Shown here in pieces: positions 8,924-18,943 of a stretch of DNA of 64,000 bases. The notes beneath the pieces were generated by a model. That model did no database searches, was not told where the DNA came from, and worked only from the letters and a program-made list of their open reading frames with translations. Within the stretch, counting starts at the first letter, position 1; every line of letters starts with the position of its first letter. The position numbers were made by a program, and so were the translations under genes. The DNA is from Allomuricauda sp. (GTDB taxonomy: Bacteria; Bacteroidota; Bacteroidia; Flavobacteriales; Flavobacteriaceae): contig NZ_PABT01000032.1 of assembly GCF_002699205.1 (NCBI RefSeq), forward strand, positions 1-64,000. The letters run 5' to 3'.

Positions 8924-9709
8924 TTGATTTTAATGGATGATAAGATGACCATTACTTTTTTAGGCACGGGTACTTCCCAAGGAATCCCCATTATTGGAAG
9001 CAATCATCCCGTATGCCTAAGCAAGGATCCAAAGGACAAAAGACTGCGTGTATCCGTACTTATATCTTGGAAGGATTATAACTATGTTATTGATTGTGGT
9101 CCGGATTTCAGACAACAGATGCTCGCCAATCCCATAGATAAATTGGATGGAATTTTGTTTACCCACGAACATGCCGACCATACTGCGGGAATAGACGATA
9201 TTCGCCCCTTTTTTTTTAGGCAGGGTGACATTCCCATTTATGCACACCCAAGAGTTTTGGATTCCCTGAGAAAACGTTTCGACTATATTTTTGCCGATGA
9301 GGACCGATATCCCGGGGCCCCTGCCGTTCAGGTTTATGAAGTCCATAAAGACCACAGTATCCCACTTGGCGATTTGGATGTGGTCCCTATTGAAGCCTAC
9401 CATAATAGGTTAAAGGTATTCGGTTACAGATTTGGTGAGTTTGTCTATATGACCGACGTAAAAAGAGTTGAAGAAGAAGAAATCAAAAAAATTAAAGGGG
9501 CCAAGGTCTTGGTGGTTAACGCATTAAGAAAAGAACCGCACCATTCCCATTTCAATCTTGAGGAAGCACTGGAGTTCGCTGAAGAAGTGGGGGCGGAGAA
9601 AACCTATTTTACCCATATTAGCCACTTGTTGGGATTCCATGAAGAAGTTGAAAAAATCCTGCCCAAAAACATACATTTGGCCTACGATAACCTACAATTG
9701 AAAATTTAA
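8924..9709 (+). CDS. MBL-fold metallohydrolase (PhnP-like)
   Basis: 'THEHADHTAGIDDIRPF' metal-binding motif, 'VDCGPDFRQQ'-type region, 'YMTDVKRV', 'THISHLLGFHEE'. Start probably ATG at 8933 or 8945. Confidence 0.92.
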   Translation: MILMDDKMTITFLGTGTSQGIPIIGSNHPVCLSKDPKDKRLRVSVLISWKDYNYVIDCGPDFRQQMLANPIDKLDGILFTHEHADHTAGIDDIRPFFFRQGDIPIYAHPRVLDSLRKRFDYIFADEDRYPGAPAVQVYEVHKDHSIPLGDLDVVPIEAYHNRLKVFGYRFGEFVYMTDVKRVEEEEIKKIKGAKVLVVNALRKEPHHSHFNLEEALEFAEEVGAEKTYFTHISHLLGFHEEVEKILPKNIHLAYDNLQLKI

Positions 9710-9714
9710 GACCG

Positions 9715-10212
9715 ATGAAGAACAAAATTTTTCTATACCTATTCGTTTTTGCCGCATTATTGGCCCTCTTTCAATTTGTCAGTGGGAACAATATGCAAAA
9801 AGCATTGAGCGCAGACGTCAATCAATTGCAGACCGAAGTGCAAGAACTTAAGGACTCCCTACAAACAATGCAGCTTAAAGTGTTGGATATGCAGTACTTT
9901 ACTTTGGAGAACAATGATGATGCCCTAGCGTATTACGATCATTTGGATTTGGATGATCCATCCCAATATATCCAAGATAAGTTATTGGAAACCAATGAAA
10001 AACCAGGGGACAACCCCTTGATTCCGTATGAAGGTATGGAGAGCGATTTTAAAATAAACAAAATCAAGGTGCTGAACCACAAGTGGATTTTGGCCGATTT
10101 CTCCGATGGAAAATATTGGGGGGACCTCATAATAAAATATGAACTAAAGGATGATCTAAGTGTGGATTTTACCTTGGCCGAGCATTTACTTTATGCCCCA
10201 CGGGACTATTAG
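9715..10212 (+). CDS. Hypothetical membrane-anchored coiled-coil protein
   Basis: N-terminal TM/signal anchor, then coiled coil 'LQTEVQELKDSLQTMQLKV'; directly downstream of the MBL hydrolase. Confidence 0.8.
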   Translation: MKNKIFLYLFVFAALLALFQFVSGNNMQKALSADVNQLQTEVQELKDSLQTMQLKVLDMQYFTLENNDDALAYYDHLDLDDPSQYIQDKLLETNEKPGDNPLIPYEGMESDFKINKIKVLNHKWILADFSDGKYWGDLIIKYELKDDLSVDFTLAEHLLYAPRDY

Positions 10213-10299
10213 GTTTTGTACCTCGTTTCCACTACGCTCAACGTTCAAAAAGATATGTCCCTTGAACATGGGAAATCTTAGGACTTTTTCCTAAATGCC

Positions 10300-10959
10300 T
10301 TAAATCCGTTGCTCCAACCACTTTTTAAAGGAAAAGAAATTCTGCTGGGAAACCCCGTGACCCACAGGAAATTCTTGATACGTGGTATTAATATTGAGCT
10401 TTTCAAGAAATTCTGGAGCTTTTTGGGCCCATTCCAAGGGAATCACCTGGTCTACTTGCCCATGGGATATGTAGATGTTTAGGTTACTATGGTCTTTATC
10501 GGCATAATCGTTGACCAAAATATTTTCGTTGATATATCCGCTTAAGGCCACTACATTCCTTACCTTTTCCGGGTACGATAAGGCCACTGCATAACTCAAA
10601 ATAGTGCCCTGGCTAAACCCTAAAAGGGTTATATTTTCCTTATCGAGGTCGTATGCTTCAATCGCTTCATCAATAAATGCAACAATTTTCTCCCTCGATT
10701 CCTTGGCCTGTTCATCATCGCTCCATTTGCCCTGTTCTGCATCAAAATTGATAGCGTACCATGCATGGCCAAAAGGTTCAAGGTCATAAGGGGCTTTCAA
10801 GGAAAAAACCATCAGTTCACGGGGAAGTTCCGAAGCAAAGGAAAATAGATCCTCCTCGTTACTGCCGTAACCATGGAACATAAATAGCGCCGGTATTTTA
10901 CCGGAAGTTATCGAAGATGGTCTAAGTAAATATGTTAAGGATAAAGGTTTTTGGGACAT
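10300..10959 (-). CDS. Alpha/beta hydrolase (phospholipase/carboxylesterase family)
   Basis: 'MFHGYGSNEEDLFSFA', nucleophile 'LLGFSQGTILSYAVA', 'GHGVSQQNFFSFKKWL'. Confidence 0.9.
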   Translation of the reverse strand: MSQKPLSLTYLLRPSSITSGKIPALFMFHGYGSNEEDLFSFASELPRELMVFSLKAPYDLEPFGHAWYAINFDAEQGKWSDDEQAKESREKIVAFIDEAIEAYDLDKENITLLGFSQGTILSYAVALSYPEKVRNVVALSGYINENILVNDYADKDHSNLNIYISHGQVDQVIPLEWAQKAPEFLEKLNINTTYQEFPVGHGVSQQNFFSFKKWLEQRI

Positions 10960-10968
10960 TTTATTGGT

Positions 10969-11292
10969 TTATGATATAAAGGTGAACCATTGTTGAAAAT
11001 ATTTACCCACAACGGGCAACGGTTTTGTCGTTTCATTCAAAACTTGGAGAAAACCATATACCCAAATAACAAGGTAAAAAATATAAATCGGAATTGACAG
11101 GTATGCCAACCCAGTGTACGTCAGCAATATAGCCAAAGCATGAAACAATATATGAATGCCAAAGGCCTGTCGAATATGAAAACGGGCAAAGGCATTCTTA
11201 GGTTCGATATTCATGGTAATGGCGATCAAACAGCCTACAATGGTAATATAGGCCACGATAGCAGTGGTTTTACCGGGTGTGGAATTACTCAT
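10969..11292 (-). CDS. Small membrane protein, DUF4870/import-component-like
   Basis: 107 aa with several TM segments; 'FARFHIRQAFGIHI' resembles the DUF4870-like H/RQ motif. Confidence 0.65.
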   Translation of the reverse strand: MSNSTPGKTTAIVAYITIVGCLIAITMNIEPKNAFARFHIRQAFGIHILFHALAILLTYTGLAYLSIPIYIFYLVIWVYGFLQVLNETTKPLPVVGKYFQQWFTFIS

Positions 11293-12545
11293 TATAATGT
11301 ATTTTGGTCATTATTGATGATACCGTAAACTTTTCCTTTTAGTTTGGCCCCCACAAACATGCTGTTTTTGGAAGTGGAAAGAATATCCTCTGTATCAAAA
11401 GTATATTCACCATCTGGGTTGAAAAGGGTCAGACATGCTTTGGCCCCCTCTTTGAGCGCGGGCATTGCCACTTGGAACCGGGAGCGTCCTTTGGTCAAAA
11501 GGGCAACGGTTTCTTCGAGTCCAAAAATGGTGTTCAAGCCTCCAAATGCGGATTCCAACCCAATGCTCCCACTTTTGGCATTGTCAAACTCCACACGTTT
11601 GTGCTCAATATCCATCGGGATATGGTCCGATGTCACGTAATCTATGGTTCCATTTTTTACCCCTTTGATCAATGCTTTACAATCCGATTTTGTTCGAAGG
11701 GGAGGTGATACCTTAAAATGTGTGTCAAAATCTGTCAAGGTCTCATCAGAAAAGAAAAGATTATGAACAGCCACACTGCAGGTAATGTCCAATCCTTTTT
11801 TCTTGGCTTCGGCAATAAGTTTTACCGAACCTGCGGAAGAAATCGTAGGGATATGGAGTTTGCCCCCGGTATATTCCAAGATAAAAAGGTCACGCGCAAT
11901 CTGCAACTCCTCAGCCAGGGCAGGAATGCCCTTTAGTCCCAATTTTGTTGAAACTTCCCCTTCGTGGGCAACACCTTTACCTTTGATGTGGCCATCTTGT
12001 GGAAAGGAATATACCAGTCCATCAAAATTTTGAGCATACAACAATGCTATCTTCAGTAAATTGGGGTTGGAAATCTGTTTCTTGAAATCATAAAAGCCAA
12101 CAGCACCGGCGTTTTTCATATCAAAAAGTTCAGCGAGATCGATCCCGTCCGAATTTTTGGTCAATGAACCAATAGGGTGAACATTCGTTGCCTTTCCCTG
12201 TCCACGCTCCTTTAAAAACACAATATCTGAGCTGGTGTCCGGGACCGGATTGGCATTGGGGTTCAGAACAATATCGGTGAACCCACTTTTACCCGCTGTA
12301 AAAAGTCCATTTGAAATGGTTTCCCGTTCCTCAAAACCGGGTTCGCCAAAACATACGCTGCTATCAAACCAACCAAGGGATACATGCAGGTTATCTTTTT
12401 CCACAACCTTGGTATGGGATGTAGCTTCAACAGAGGCGCCAATTTTCTCAATAATTCCTTTTTTGATAAGGATATCACGTTTTTTTAGGTGAAGTTCCTT
12501 GTTCTCCAGGCATACAATTTTTGCAGACTTCAGCAGAATGTTCAT
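11292..12545 (-). CDS. Dihydroorotase-like amidohydrolase lacking metal ligands (PyrC'-type)
   Basis: Aligns by eye with DHOase motifs but the HxH motif reads 'WFDSSVCFGEPGFEERETI'; 'VTSDHIP' keeps the late Asp. Likely start is the internal ATG (MNILLKSAK) at 12545, overlapping the upstream stop. Confidence 0.88.
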   Translation of the reverse strand: MNILLKSAKIVCLENKELHLKKRDILIKKGIIEKIGASVEATSHTKVVEKDNLHVSLGWFDSSVCFGEPGFEERETISNGLFTAGKSGFTDIVLNPNANPVPDTSSDIVFLKERGQGKATNVHPIGSLTKNSDGIDLAELFDMKNAGAVGFYDFKKQISNPNLLKIALLYAQNFDGLVYSFPQDGHIKGKGVAHEGEVSTKLGLKGIPALAEELQIARDLFILEYTGGKLHIPTISSAGSVKLIAEAKKKGLDITCSVAVHNLFFSDETLTDFDTHFKVSPPLRTKSDCKALIKGVKNGTIDYVTSDHIPMDIEHKRVEFDNAKSGSIGLESAFGGLNTIFGLEETVALLTKGRSRFQVAMPALKEGAKACLTLFNPDGEYTFDTEDILSTSKNSMFVGAKLKGKVYGIINNDQNTL

Positions 12546-14473
12546 GTAACAAATTTTTGAATGATAACCTCTATTAGCGCCAGAAGCAACGCTAAAATAA
12601 CAAACCATTTCCAATATGCGGTAATGTTGTTCTCCGCTTTCAGGTATTCAAATAGCTCTGGAACGGATTCCATGGTGTTTACATTTTCCAATGTTCCCAT
12701 ACCCAGATATTTGAGCTGACTTTCCCTTCGTGGGTAATTAAAACTGATATTTTGTAATGGTTGTCCGTTTTGCAAAATGGAATAGATCCCATCTTCCGTT
12801 GGATTTTGGTCAAAAGTAAGTCGTACACGGTTTGGAAAAGTTTGCTGCAATGGAATAAAGGCATACCCTTCTTTGGAAACCTCTAAAATATCATCGTTGT
12901 CAATGTGAACGGAAACATCGACCGTGGCAACGTTCCCAATGGTTTGATAGGGCTTTGGCAATTGCAGGCTGGATTGCGCCATATTGTAAAAAGTAGGCAC
13001 AATAAGAGGAGAGTTGATGAAATTGGAATTTTCCAATTCCAAGGGAACCGTGAAAACATACAATCCGTTATCCCCGGACAAAAAGGAATCGCCGCCCTCT
13101 AACGACAAGGCATTGGGCAGCTCGGTCCGTATCCTAAAATATTCTTTAACGGAGGGGTATTGAAAATTGGTCACTTCCTTCTCAAAAACATTGCGGTACA
13201 ATGGATGGTCGAAAGTGATGGTGGTCAATTGGGTACTGGATGATATTTTTTCTGTAAACCTAGTGGACGATAAACCGGATAAAAATGTATTGTATGAGGA
13301 AATATCACTGTTGATGGCGGGTACTATAATTAAAGTGCCACCATCGTCCTTAAAAGTGCGCAGGATATTTTGCAAGCTGCTTGGGATGGTTCTTAAGTTA
13401 TCCAGAACCACCACATTTTGATCACCCAAATTACTGTAATCCAATTGGCTTAAAGTATATTTTTGAAAAGCAAACTCATCACCTCGGAACAATCGGTCCA
13501 AATAATCGTTGTCCGACCCACTAATGGCCAAGACCTTTATTTTTTCAATGGAATTAATGTTGAAATAGAAGGTATTGTCATACCCCAAACCATTGTCCAT
13601 AATACGCAATTGCCCGTTCAGTGCCCCATTGCCCGGAATGGTGAACTCAACTTCCGCATCTCCTGAAGATCTGAACTTTGCTCCCGTTTTGGCAATCAAT
13701 TCATCGTTATTGTACAGTGAAATGGGTAAGACATCCTCTTCATTGCCACCGGATAGAAATACTTGAAGGGTAGCTTGTTCATTTAAACCATCATCCAAAA
13801 AAACGGAATCAATGGAAATGTTTTGGATTTCCCGTGGACGCATCGGAACAAAGTGTACGGACAACGTTGAATCTAAAACAGGATTTCCCGCTGTCAATCT
13901 TTCTTGGAAGTCAGAAACCACGATCAGGTTTTTTATACTGCCCTTATTTTGGGAAAACAAACTGTTGGCCTTTAAACTAATTTCGTTCAGGTTCAATTGT
14001 TTGTAGGAGTAGGGGAGTGACAGCAAAGAATTTTGAATATCGGCTATCCGAACATTGGTAAATGTTTTTTCATTGGTGAACAGACTGAAAACCGTTTCTC
14101 CATCAATATTTTTCAGTAAATCCTGAACCGCTTTTTCCAAAAGGGAGATACCATTGTTCTTGGCCTGCATACTGAAGGAATCGTCCAAATAAACAACAGT
14201 TTCCTTTTCCCGAAGTGCCGTAATGGCAGACGTAAAGGGTTGGGCAAAGGCAATTATGATAGCAGCAAGTAACAATAGGCGTGTAAAAAGGAGCAGCCAT
14301 TTTTTAAGGGAGTTGCTCTTTCTGGACTCCGAAACCACCTTTTGCAGCATGGCCACATTGGTAAATGGAGTTTTGGTAAAACGACGTAATTGAAATAAAT
14401 GAATCAAAATGGGTATGACTAGAAGAAAAAGTGCCCAAAGAATTTCTGGATGTTTAAACTGCATTCCCAACAT
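12542..14473 (-). CDS. BatA/VWA-domain membrane protein with N-terminal aerotolerance domain
   Basis: 'MQFKHPEILWALFLLVIPILIHLFQLRRF' BatA N-terminus; VWA-like 'VVYLDDSFSMQ'; C-terminal TM. Confidence 0.88.
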   Translation of the reverse strand: MLGMQFKHPEILWALFLLVIPILIHLFQLRRFTKTPFTNVAMLQKVVSESRKSNSLKKWLLLFTRLLLLAAIIIAFAQPFTSAITALREKETVVYLDDSFSMQAKNNGISLLEKAVQDLLKNIDGETVFSLFTNEKTFTNVRIADIQNSLLSLPYSYKQLNLNEISLKANSLFSQNKGSIKNLIVVSDFQERLTAGNPVLDSTLSVHFVPMRPREIQNISIDSVFLDDGLNEQATLQVFLSGGNEEDVLPISLYNNDELIAKTGAKFRSSGDAEVEFTIPGNGALNGQLRIMDNGLGYDNTFYFNINSIEKIKVLAISGSDNDYLDRLFRGDEFAFQKYTLSQLDYSNLGDQNVVVLDNLRTIPSSLQNILRTFKDDGGTLIIVPAINSDISSYNTFLSGLSSTRFTEKISSSTQLTTITFDHPLYRNVFEKEVTNFQYPSVKEYFRIRTELPNALSLEGGDSFLSGDNGLYVFTVPLELENSNFINSPLIVPTFYNMAQSSLQLPKPYQTIGNVATVDVSVHIDNDDILEVSKEGYAFIPLQQTFPNRVRLTFDQNPTEDGIYSILQNGQPLQNISFNYPRRESQLKYLGMGTLENVNTMESVPELFEYLKAENNITAYWKWFVILALLLALIEVIIQKFVT

Positions 14474-14666
14474 TGCTTGATCAAAGATAGGGATTAATAC
14501 ATTCTGATTTCAATGTTCATTTATCAATTGTCAATGAACGACCATAATAATGTTGTTCCAAGCGCAGTGAAAAAGTCTTTTTTGGCACAAATCGGACAAA
14601 TTATTTGAAGGTCATTATTTCCCATTTTGGTCACCGTCAAGAAATCTTATCCAAAACAGCGTTGAA

Positions 14667-15674
14667 TCAACAGAAAAAGAAATAGTCCTCCATAGGTGAT
14701 TGCCCCAACTTTGAAAAATAGTTTCGGATTTCTTCTTGGGCATCTTCATTGGCCACAGTGATAATGCTTTGTGGGTTTTCCAAATCCTGCAATGCTTCAA
14801 AATGAACCAGTTTTTTATCGTAGATACTTTTGCCGATTTTTTTAGGATTATCACAGAGCCAAACAAAATCAATCCCTTGCTCTATCAGTCCTTTTGCAAT
14901 ATTCTTTCCCTTAAACCCAGCTCCCCAAACCACCAATGGACGAGTCATATCGTAATTCAATTTTAAAAAATAATGAAGCTTGATGTCAAGAAAATAATTT
15001 TGGGCATAGTGTACATGGGTACGCGAAGTTCGCGTATCGTAGTCTCTCCAAAGGTGTAATATTTCCCTGCATGGAATAATTTTAAAACCTTGTTCGTAAA
15101 ACCGGAAGGTAAGGTCGTAATCTTCAGGATAACGATTGGGTTTAAACCCCTCGCATTGTTCAAAATCTTCCCGGTGGGCCATCCAACAGGGAGAGGGAAT
15201 GACACATTCCTTATAGATTTCATCAAAATTGCTTCCGGTAGAAGTCAACCGGTTCAACCATTTCTCATATCGTTCGTATCCATTGCTGATGCCCCGATTT
15301 GAAAAATACCGTACCTGTCCCACGGCAATGTACCCGGTTCCTTTTTCATTTAAATTGTTTACCATAACCTTTAATCGATCAGGTTTCATAATATCGTCCG
15401 AGTCCATACGGGTAACAAAGGCCCCGTTGCTTTGGGCATACGCTGTTTGGAGTGCGGGAATAATCCCTGACCCTTTATTTTGAAAGACTTTTATACGTTC
15501 GTCTTTTTTGGAATAGGAGGAAAGTAACCCCAAACTTTCATCGGTGGAATGGTCGTTTACCGCCAAGACTTCCCAATTGGTATAGGTTTGGGCCATAATG
15601 GAATCCAAACATTCGGGGAGATAATGTGCTGTGTTTTTAAAAGGAATTACAATGCTGACCTTACCGTTTTGCAT
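14667..15674 (-). CDS. Family 2 glycosyltransferase with extra C-terminal Rossmann-like domain
   Basis: 'VSIVIPFKNTAHYLPECLDSIMAQTYTNWEVLAVNDHSTD', 'TRMDSDD'; C-terminus 'RPLVVWGAGFKGKNIAKGLIEQG'. Confidence 0.9.
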   Translation of the reverse strand: MQNGKVSIVIPFKNTAHYLPECLDSIMAQTYTNWEVLAVNDHSTDESLGLLSSYSKKDERIKVFQNKGSGIIPALQTAYAQSNGAFVTRMDSDDIMKPDRLKVMVNNLNEKGTGYIAVGQVRYFSNRGISNGYERYEKWLNRLTSTGSNFDEIYKECVIPSPCWMAHREDFEQCEGFKPNRYPEDYDLTFRFYEQGFKIIPCREILHLWRDYDTRTSRTHVHYAQNYFLDIKLHYFLKLNYDMTRPLVVWGAGFKGKNIAKGLIEQGIDFVWLCDNPKKIGKSIYDKKLVHFEALQDLENPQSIITVANEDAQEEIRNYFSKLGQSPMEDYFFFC

Positions 15675-15706
15675 GCTGCAAGATAACCATAATTCATGGT
15701 AGCTCT

Positions 15707-16102
15707 CTACTTGAATGGCAGCAAGTCCGGTGCCAAATAGGTTGTTTTCGCCAAAGGATCCCCAATAACATTTTTCCTGTAATGTTGATATAACAATTGT
15801 CTAAAAGAGGTGTTCAGTTTTGGAAATTCAGTGATAAATTCCTCAAATGTGATTGCGTTTGAATTTTGCTTGAAATGATAGACCATTTTAACTGCTGCCA
15901 CGGTCAAAGTGACATGATATTTTGTGCCATCGCCATGCAGTCTATCAAAATTTTGGATAGCCCTACATGTTTTGTCAATGGCCATTTCTTCACTAAACTG
16001 ATTTAAATACGTCCAAGCCAGTTTGATATGTGCTTTATGATTGAACCCCTCCGGTGGAAAGTCCCCTGATTCAAATGCTTGGATAAAATCAGGGCTCTCC
16101 AT
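15707..16102 (-). CDS. Conserved hypothetical protein
   Basis: Likely start MESPDFIQAFESG at 16102, directly after the SGNH hydrolase stop. Confidence 0.75.
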   Translation of the reverse strand: MESPDFIQAFESGDFPPEGFNHKAHIKLAWTYLNQFSEEMAIDKTCRAIQNFDRLHGDGTKYHVTLTVAAVKMVYHFKQNSNAITFEEFITEFPKLNTSFRQLLYQHYRKNVIGDPLAKTTYLAPDLLPFK

Positions 16103-16103
16103 G

Positions 16104-16799
16104 TTATTTGTTTTCCAGCACTTTGTCAATGGCCTCATTGACCATTTTTTCCATAATCTCGTACCCGGCTTTGGTCACATGCACTTCATCTGTAGTCAGT
16201 TTGGGGGGCAGCCCATTCCTTTCATCTGCCATTTCAGTAAAATAATCGAGATACATGACGTCTTTTTCTTCAGCCATTGTTTTGAGCATATCGTTGAGCT
16301 TCGGAATTTTGATATTTGGCTTTAGGCCCGGGCGCCAAGGATAATCATAGGCAGGAAGCACCGAGCAAACAATGGGTGCGATACCGTTCATTTTGGCCAG
16401 TTCCACCATCGACATGATATTATCCCGAGTTTGTTCGAGTGTCATAGGGCCAGTATTTCCGGCAATATCGTTCGTGCCGGCCAAAATCACCACTATTTTC
16501 GGATTCAGGTCAATAACATCTTGTCGAAACCTAAGTAGCATCTGCGGTGTGGTCTGCCCACTGATCCCTCGGTTCACATACGGATGGTACTCAAAAAATT
16601 CAGGGTGGGCATCTTTCCACATTTCGGTGATGGAATTACCCATAAAAACGACCCTGTTTCCATCCTTTTCGGGGACGGACAGCGCCGCATTGGCTTTTTT
16701 GTATTTGTTTAGATTTGGCCAATCTTGGGCGTTGATTTTAGAAGAGGTCGATAATCCCAAAAAAGATAGCATAATCCAGAGTATGGTTTGTTTTTTCAC
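16104..16799 (-). CDS. SGNH/GDSL-type esterase with signal peptide
   Basis: 'VVFMGNSITEMW', 'NRGISGQTT', 'VVILAGTNDIAG', 'VHVTKAGYEIM'. Confidence 0.92.
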   Translation of the reverse strand: MKKQTILWIMLSFLGLSTSSKINAQDWPNLNKYKKANAALSVPEKDGNRVVFMGNSITEMWKDAHPEFFEYHPYVNRGISGQTTPQMLLRFRQDVIDLNPKIVVILAGTNDIAGNTGPMTLEQTRDNIMSMVELAKMNGIAPIVCSVLPAYDYPWRPGLKPNIKIPKLNDMLKTMAEEKDVMYLDYFTEMADERNGLPPKLTTDEVHVTKAGYEIMEKMVNEAIDKVLENK

Positions 16800-16853
16800 T
16801 ACAGACGAATTTTGTTAAAAATATGAAATTCTATTCATACGTCTAATAACAAA

Positions 16854-16886
16854 TAAGCGGCGCGGACCAAAGGACCGCACCGCTTA
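16854..16886. terminator. GC-rich hairpin downstream of the S10 peptidase gene
   Basis: aagcggcgcgg-accaaagg-accgcaccgctt imperfect stem in the intergenic gap. Confidence 0.5.
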
Positions 16887-16911
16887 AAACTTTTAGTTTC
16901 TATGGTTTAGA

Positions 16912-18396
16912 TCAATACTTTGCGCTCTTTCCCTTAGTCTGGGTCCTTAAAATGAAAGCTCTAATATCATCGTTGGCTGTTTTTAGATCTTCTTTCCTCA
17001 AATACATCATGTGCCCAGAACGGTAACCCTTCCATTCAAATCGGTCCTTCATTTTACCACTGGGGTCTATCTGTGACATGGTGTACTTGGCTGCAAAATA
17101 AGTGCAGGCACCATCATAATATCCAGATTGGATCAAAACATTGAGGTATGGGTTTTGGGCCATCGCCTGTCTCAAATTGTCCCTTACATTGTCCTTGCTG
17201 TCATCCCAAGGGTGTACAGGACCGAACATGTTATACTTGATATCCGTTTTGAAGTTAAGCTCCTCTTGTAAGTAATAGTTTATGGCAGGCGTAAAACTGT
17301 GCAACCACGAGGTCAATTCGGGTGAATAATCTGGTCGTGTACCCGCCAACGTCTTATCAATTCCCAAATAACGGCTATCCAAACGGCCAATGGTATATCC
17401 ACCTTTTTCACGCAATAGAGCTTTCCAGAAAAACTGGGTGGGGACATCCAGATTATGATTGATGATATCCTGAACATCCAAACCGGTATAACGGGACATT
17501 TTTTCGGCAACGGCTTTACGCTCTGCATCTGCAATAAAACCACCTTTGGCGATTGCCGGCAACAATTTGTTTATTGTAAATTCCTCTACCTCTGGCAATA
17601 CCTCCAAAAGGTCCTTGCTTTGCAAATCCGGCGGTAAGGCCTTATGGTGCCATGCGGTAGCGGCAAAATATGGAAGGTTCAGGGCACTGGAAACAGGATC
17701 GTTGTCCCGGAACACTTTATAGTCCGCAGGGGAAACCATGATCACCCCGTTCAAGTACATCCATTGTTGATTTTGAAGCGCCAACGAAAGTCCCATAACA
17801 CGGGTCCCCCCATAGCTTTCACCTATAATGTACTTGGGTGAGTTCCAACGGTTGTTCCGTGTTACGAAAGTGTTTAGCCATTCGGCCAAATATTTGGTAT
17901 CGGCATTGATCCCGAAGAATTTTTTACGATCCACTTCCTTGCCTGTTTCTGGAATGGTACGGGAATATCCCGTATTTGCCGGGTTTACGTACACAATATC
18001 GGTCACGTCCAATACAGAATACGGGTTTTCCTTTACCCCATAAGGCTGTACGGGATACCCCTCATCGTCAATTTTAAGGATTCGTGGGCCAGTATATGCC
18101 AAGTGCATCCATACGGAGCCGGAACCGGGACCACCGTTGAAGGAAATCAATAAAGGTCTTGAAGACCTATCCTTCACCCCATTTTTGGTGTAATAGGTAT
18201 AGTGAAGCGATGCAATGGGTTCCCCCAATTCGTCCCATACCGGTTGTGTTCCGGTAGTTGCGGTATAATCGATTCTAGAACCATTGATGGTGACGGAATG
18301 TTGTGTGGTGATCGTGGTGTCAATGGGTAATTTTCTACTTTGGGCAAAGGCCATTGATGCGCACATTGCCAAACCTAACACTAAGAGTTTTTTCAT
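16912..18396 (-). CDS. Secreted serine carboxypeptidase-like protein (peptidase S10)
   Basis: 'FNGGPGSGSVWMHLAYTGPR', 'VYVNPANTGYSR', 'IIGESYGGTRV', 'QSGYYDGACTYFA'; signal peptide. Confidence 0.93.
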   Translation of the reverse strand: MKKLLVLGLAMCASMAFAQSRKLPIDTTITTQHSVTINGSRIDYTATTGTQPVWDELGEPIASLHYTYYTKNGVKDRSSRPLLISFNGGPGSGSVWMHLAYTGPRILKIDDEGYPVQPYGVKENPYSVLDVTDIVYVNPANTGYSRTIPETGKEVDRKKFFGINADTKYLAEWLNTFVTRNNRWNSPKYIIGESYGGTRVMGLSLALQNQQWMYLNGVIMVSPADYKVFRDNDPVSSALNLPYFAATAWHHKALPPDLQSKDLLEVLPEVEEFTINKLLPAIAKGGFIADAERKAVAEKMSRYTGLDVQDIINHNLDVPTQFFWKALLREKGGYTIGRLDSRYLGIDKTLAGTRPDYSPELTSWLHSFTPAINYYLQEELNFKTDIKYNMFGPVHPWDDSKDNVRDNLRQAMAQNPYLNVLIQSGYYDGACTYFAAKYTMSQIDPSGKMKDRFEWKGYRSGHMMYLRKEDLKTANDDIRAFILRTQTKGKSAKY

Positions 18397-18943
18397 TTTA
18401 CAAGTTGAATTAGTCTAGCCATAAAAATAAGGAATTTGAAAGTTTTTCTCTTGTCAAAAGATTTGAAAGAATAGGTATTGATGCATATATCTTATTTTAA
18501 AGGACAAACTAAAACCAATTGCAATGAATAAATAGTTTTACCTGAAGGAATTTTAATAGTTTAACCGCAAAAGGATTTGGAGGGGCCACATTAACATATG
18601 CCATGGGTACAAATCAAGATAAAGAAAATTGGGAATTGCCTTGGACTTTGAACCAGGTTTTGGATTTGGGGGATGATTTCTACCCTCAAACCAATAGGCT
18701 ACATGTTTTTTTTCTTTTTACCACAAAGTTTCCAATATATTGAAATAAAACAAGTTATGTTTTAGGTCATTCCATATACATTAATTTTGTCTTTTAAGTT
18801 GAAATAGCTCTCTAAATAGCAATTTGGGTAAGAATTATACTGCTAAAATGCTTAATATCAACATTTAATAGTAAATAAAATAGTTTTTGGCATGTAAGTT
18901 GCTCATAAATTGACTTCATTTGTAAAACCAAATCTTATCCATT

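Noticed and set aside
10212-10300. Possible degenerate repeat (ccactacgctcaacgttc...gttcaa/ttgaac hairpin)
   Set aside because: Short, imperfect, and no second copy recognised in the window.
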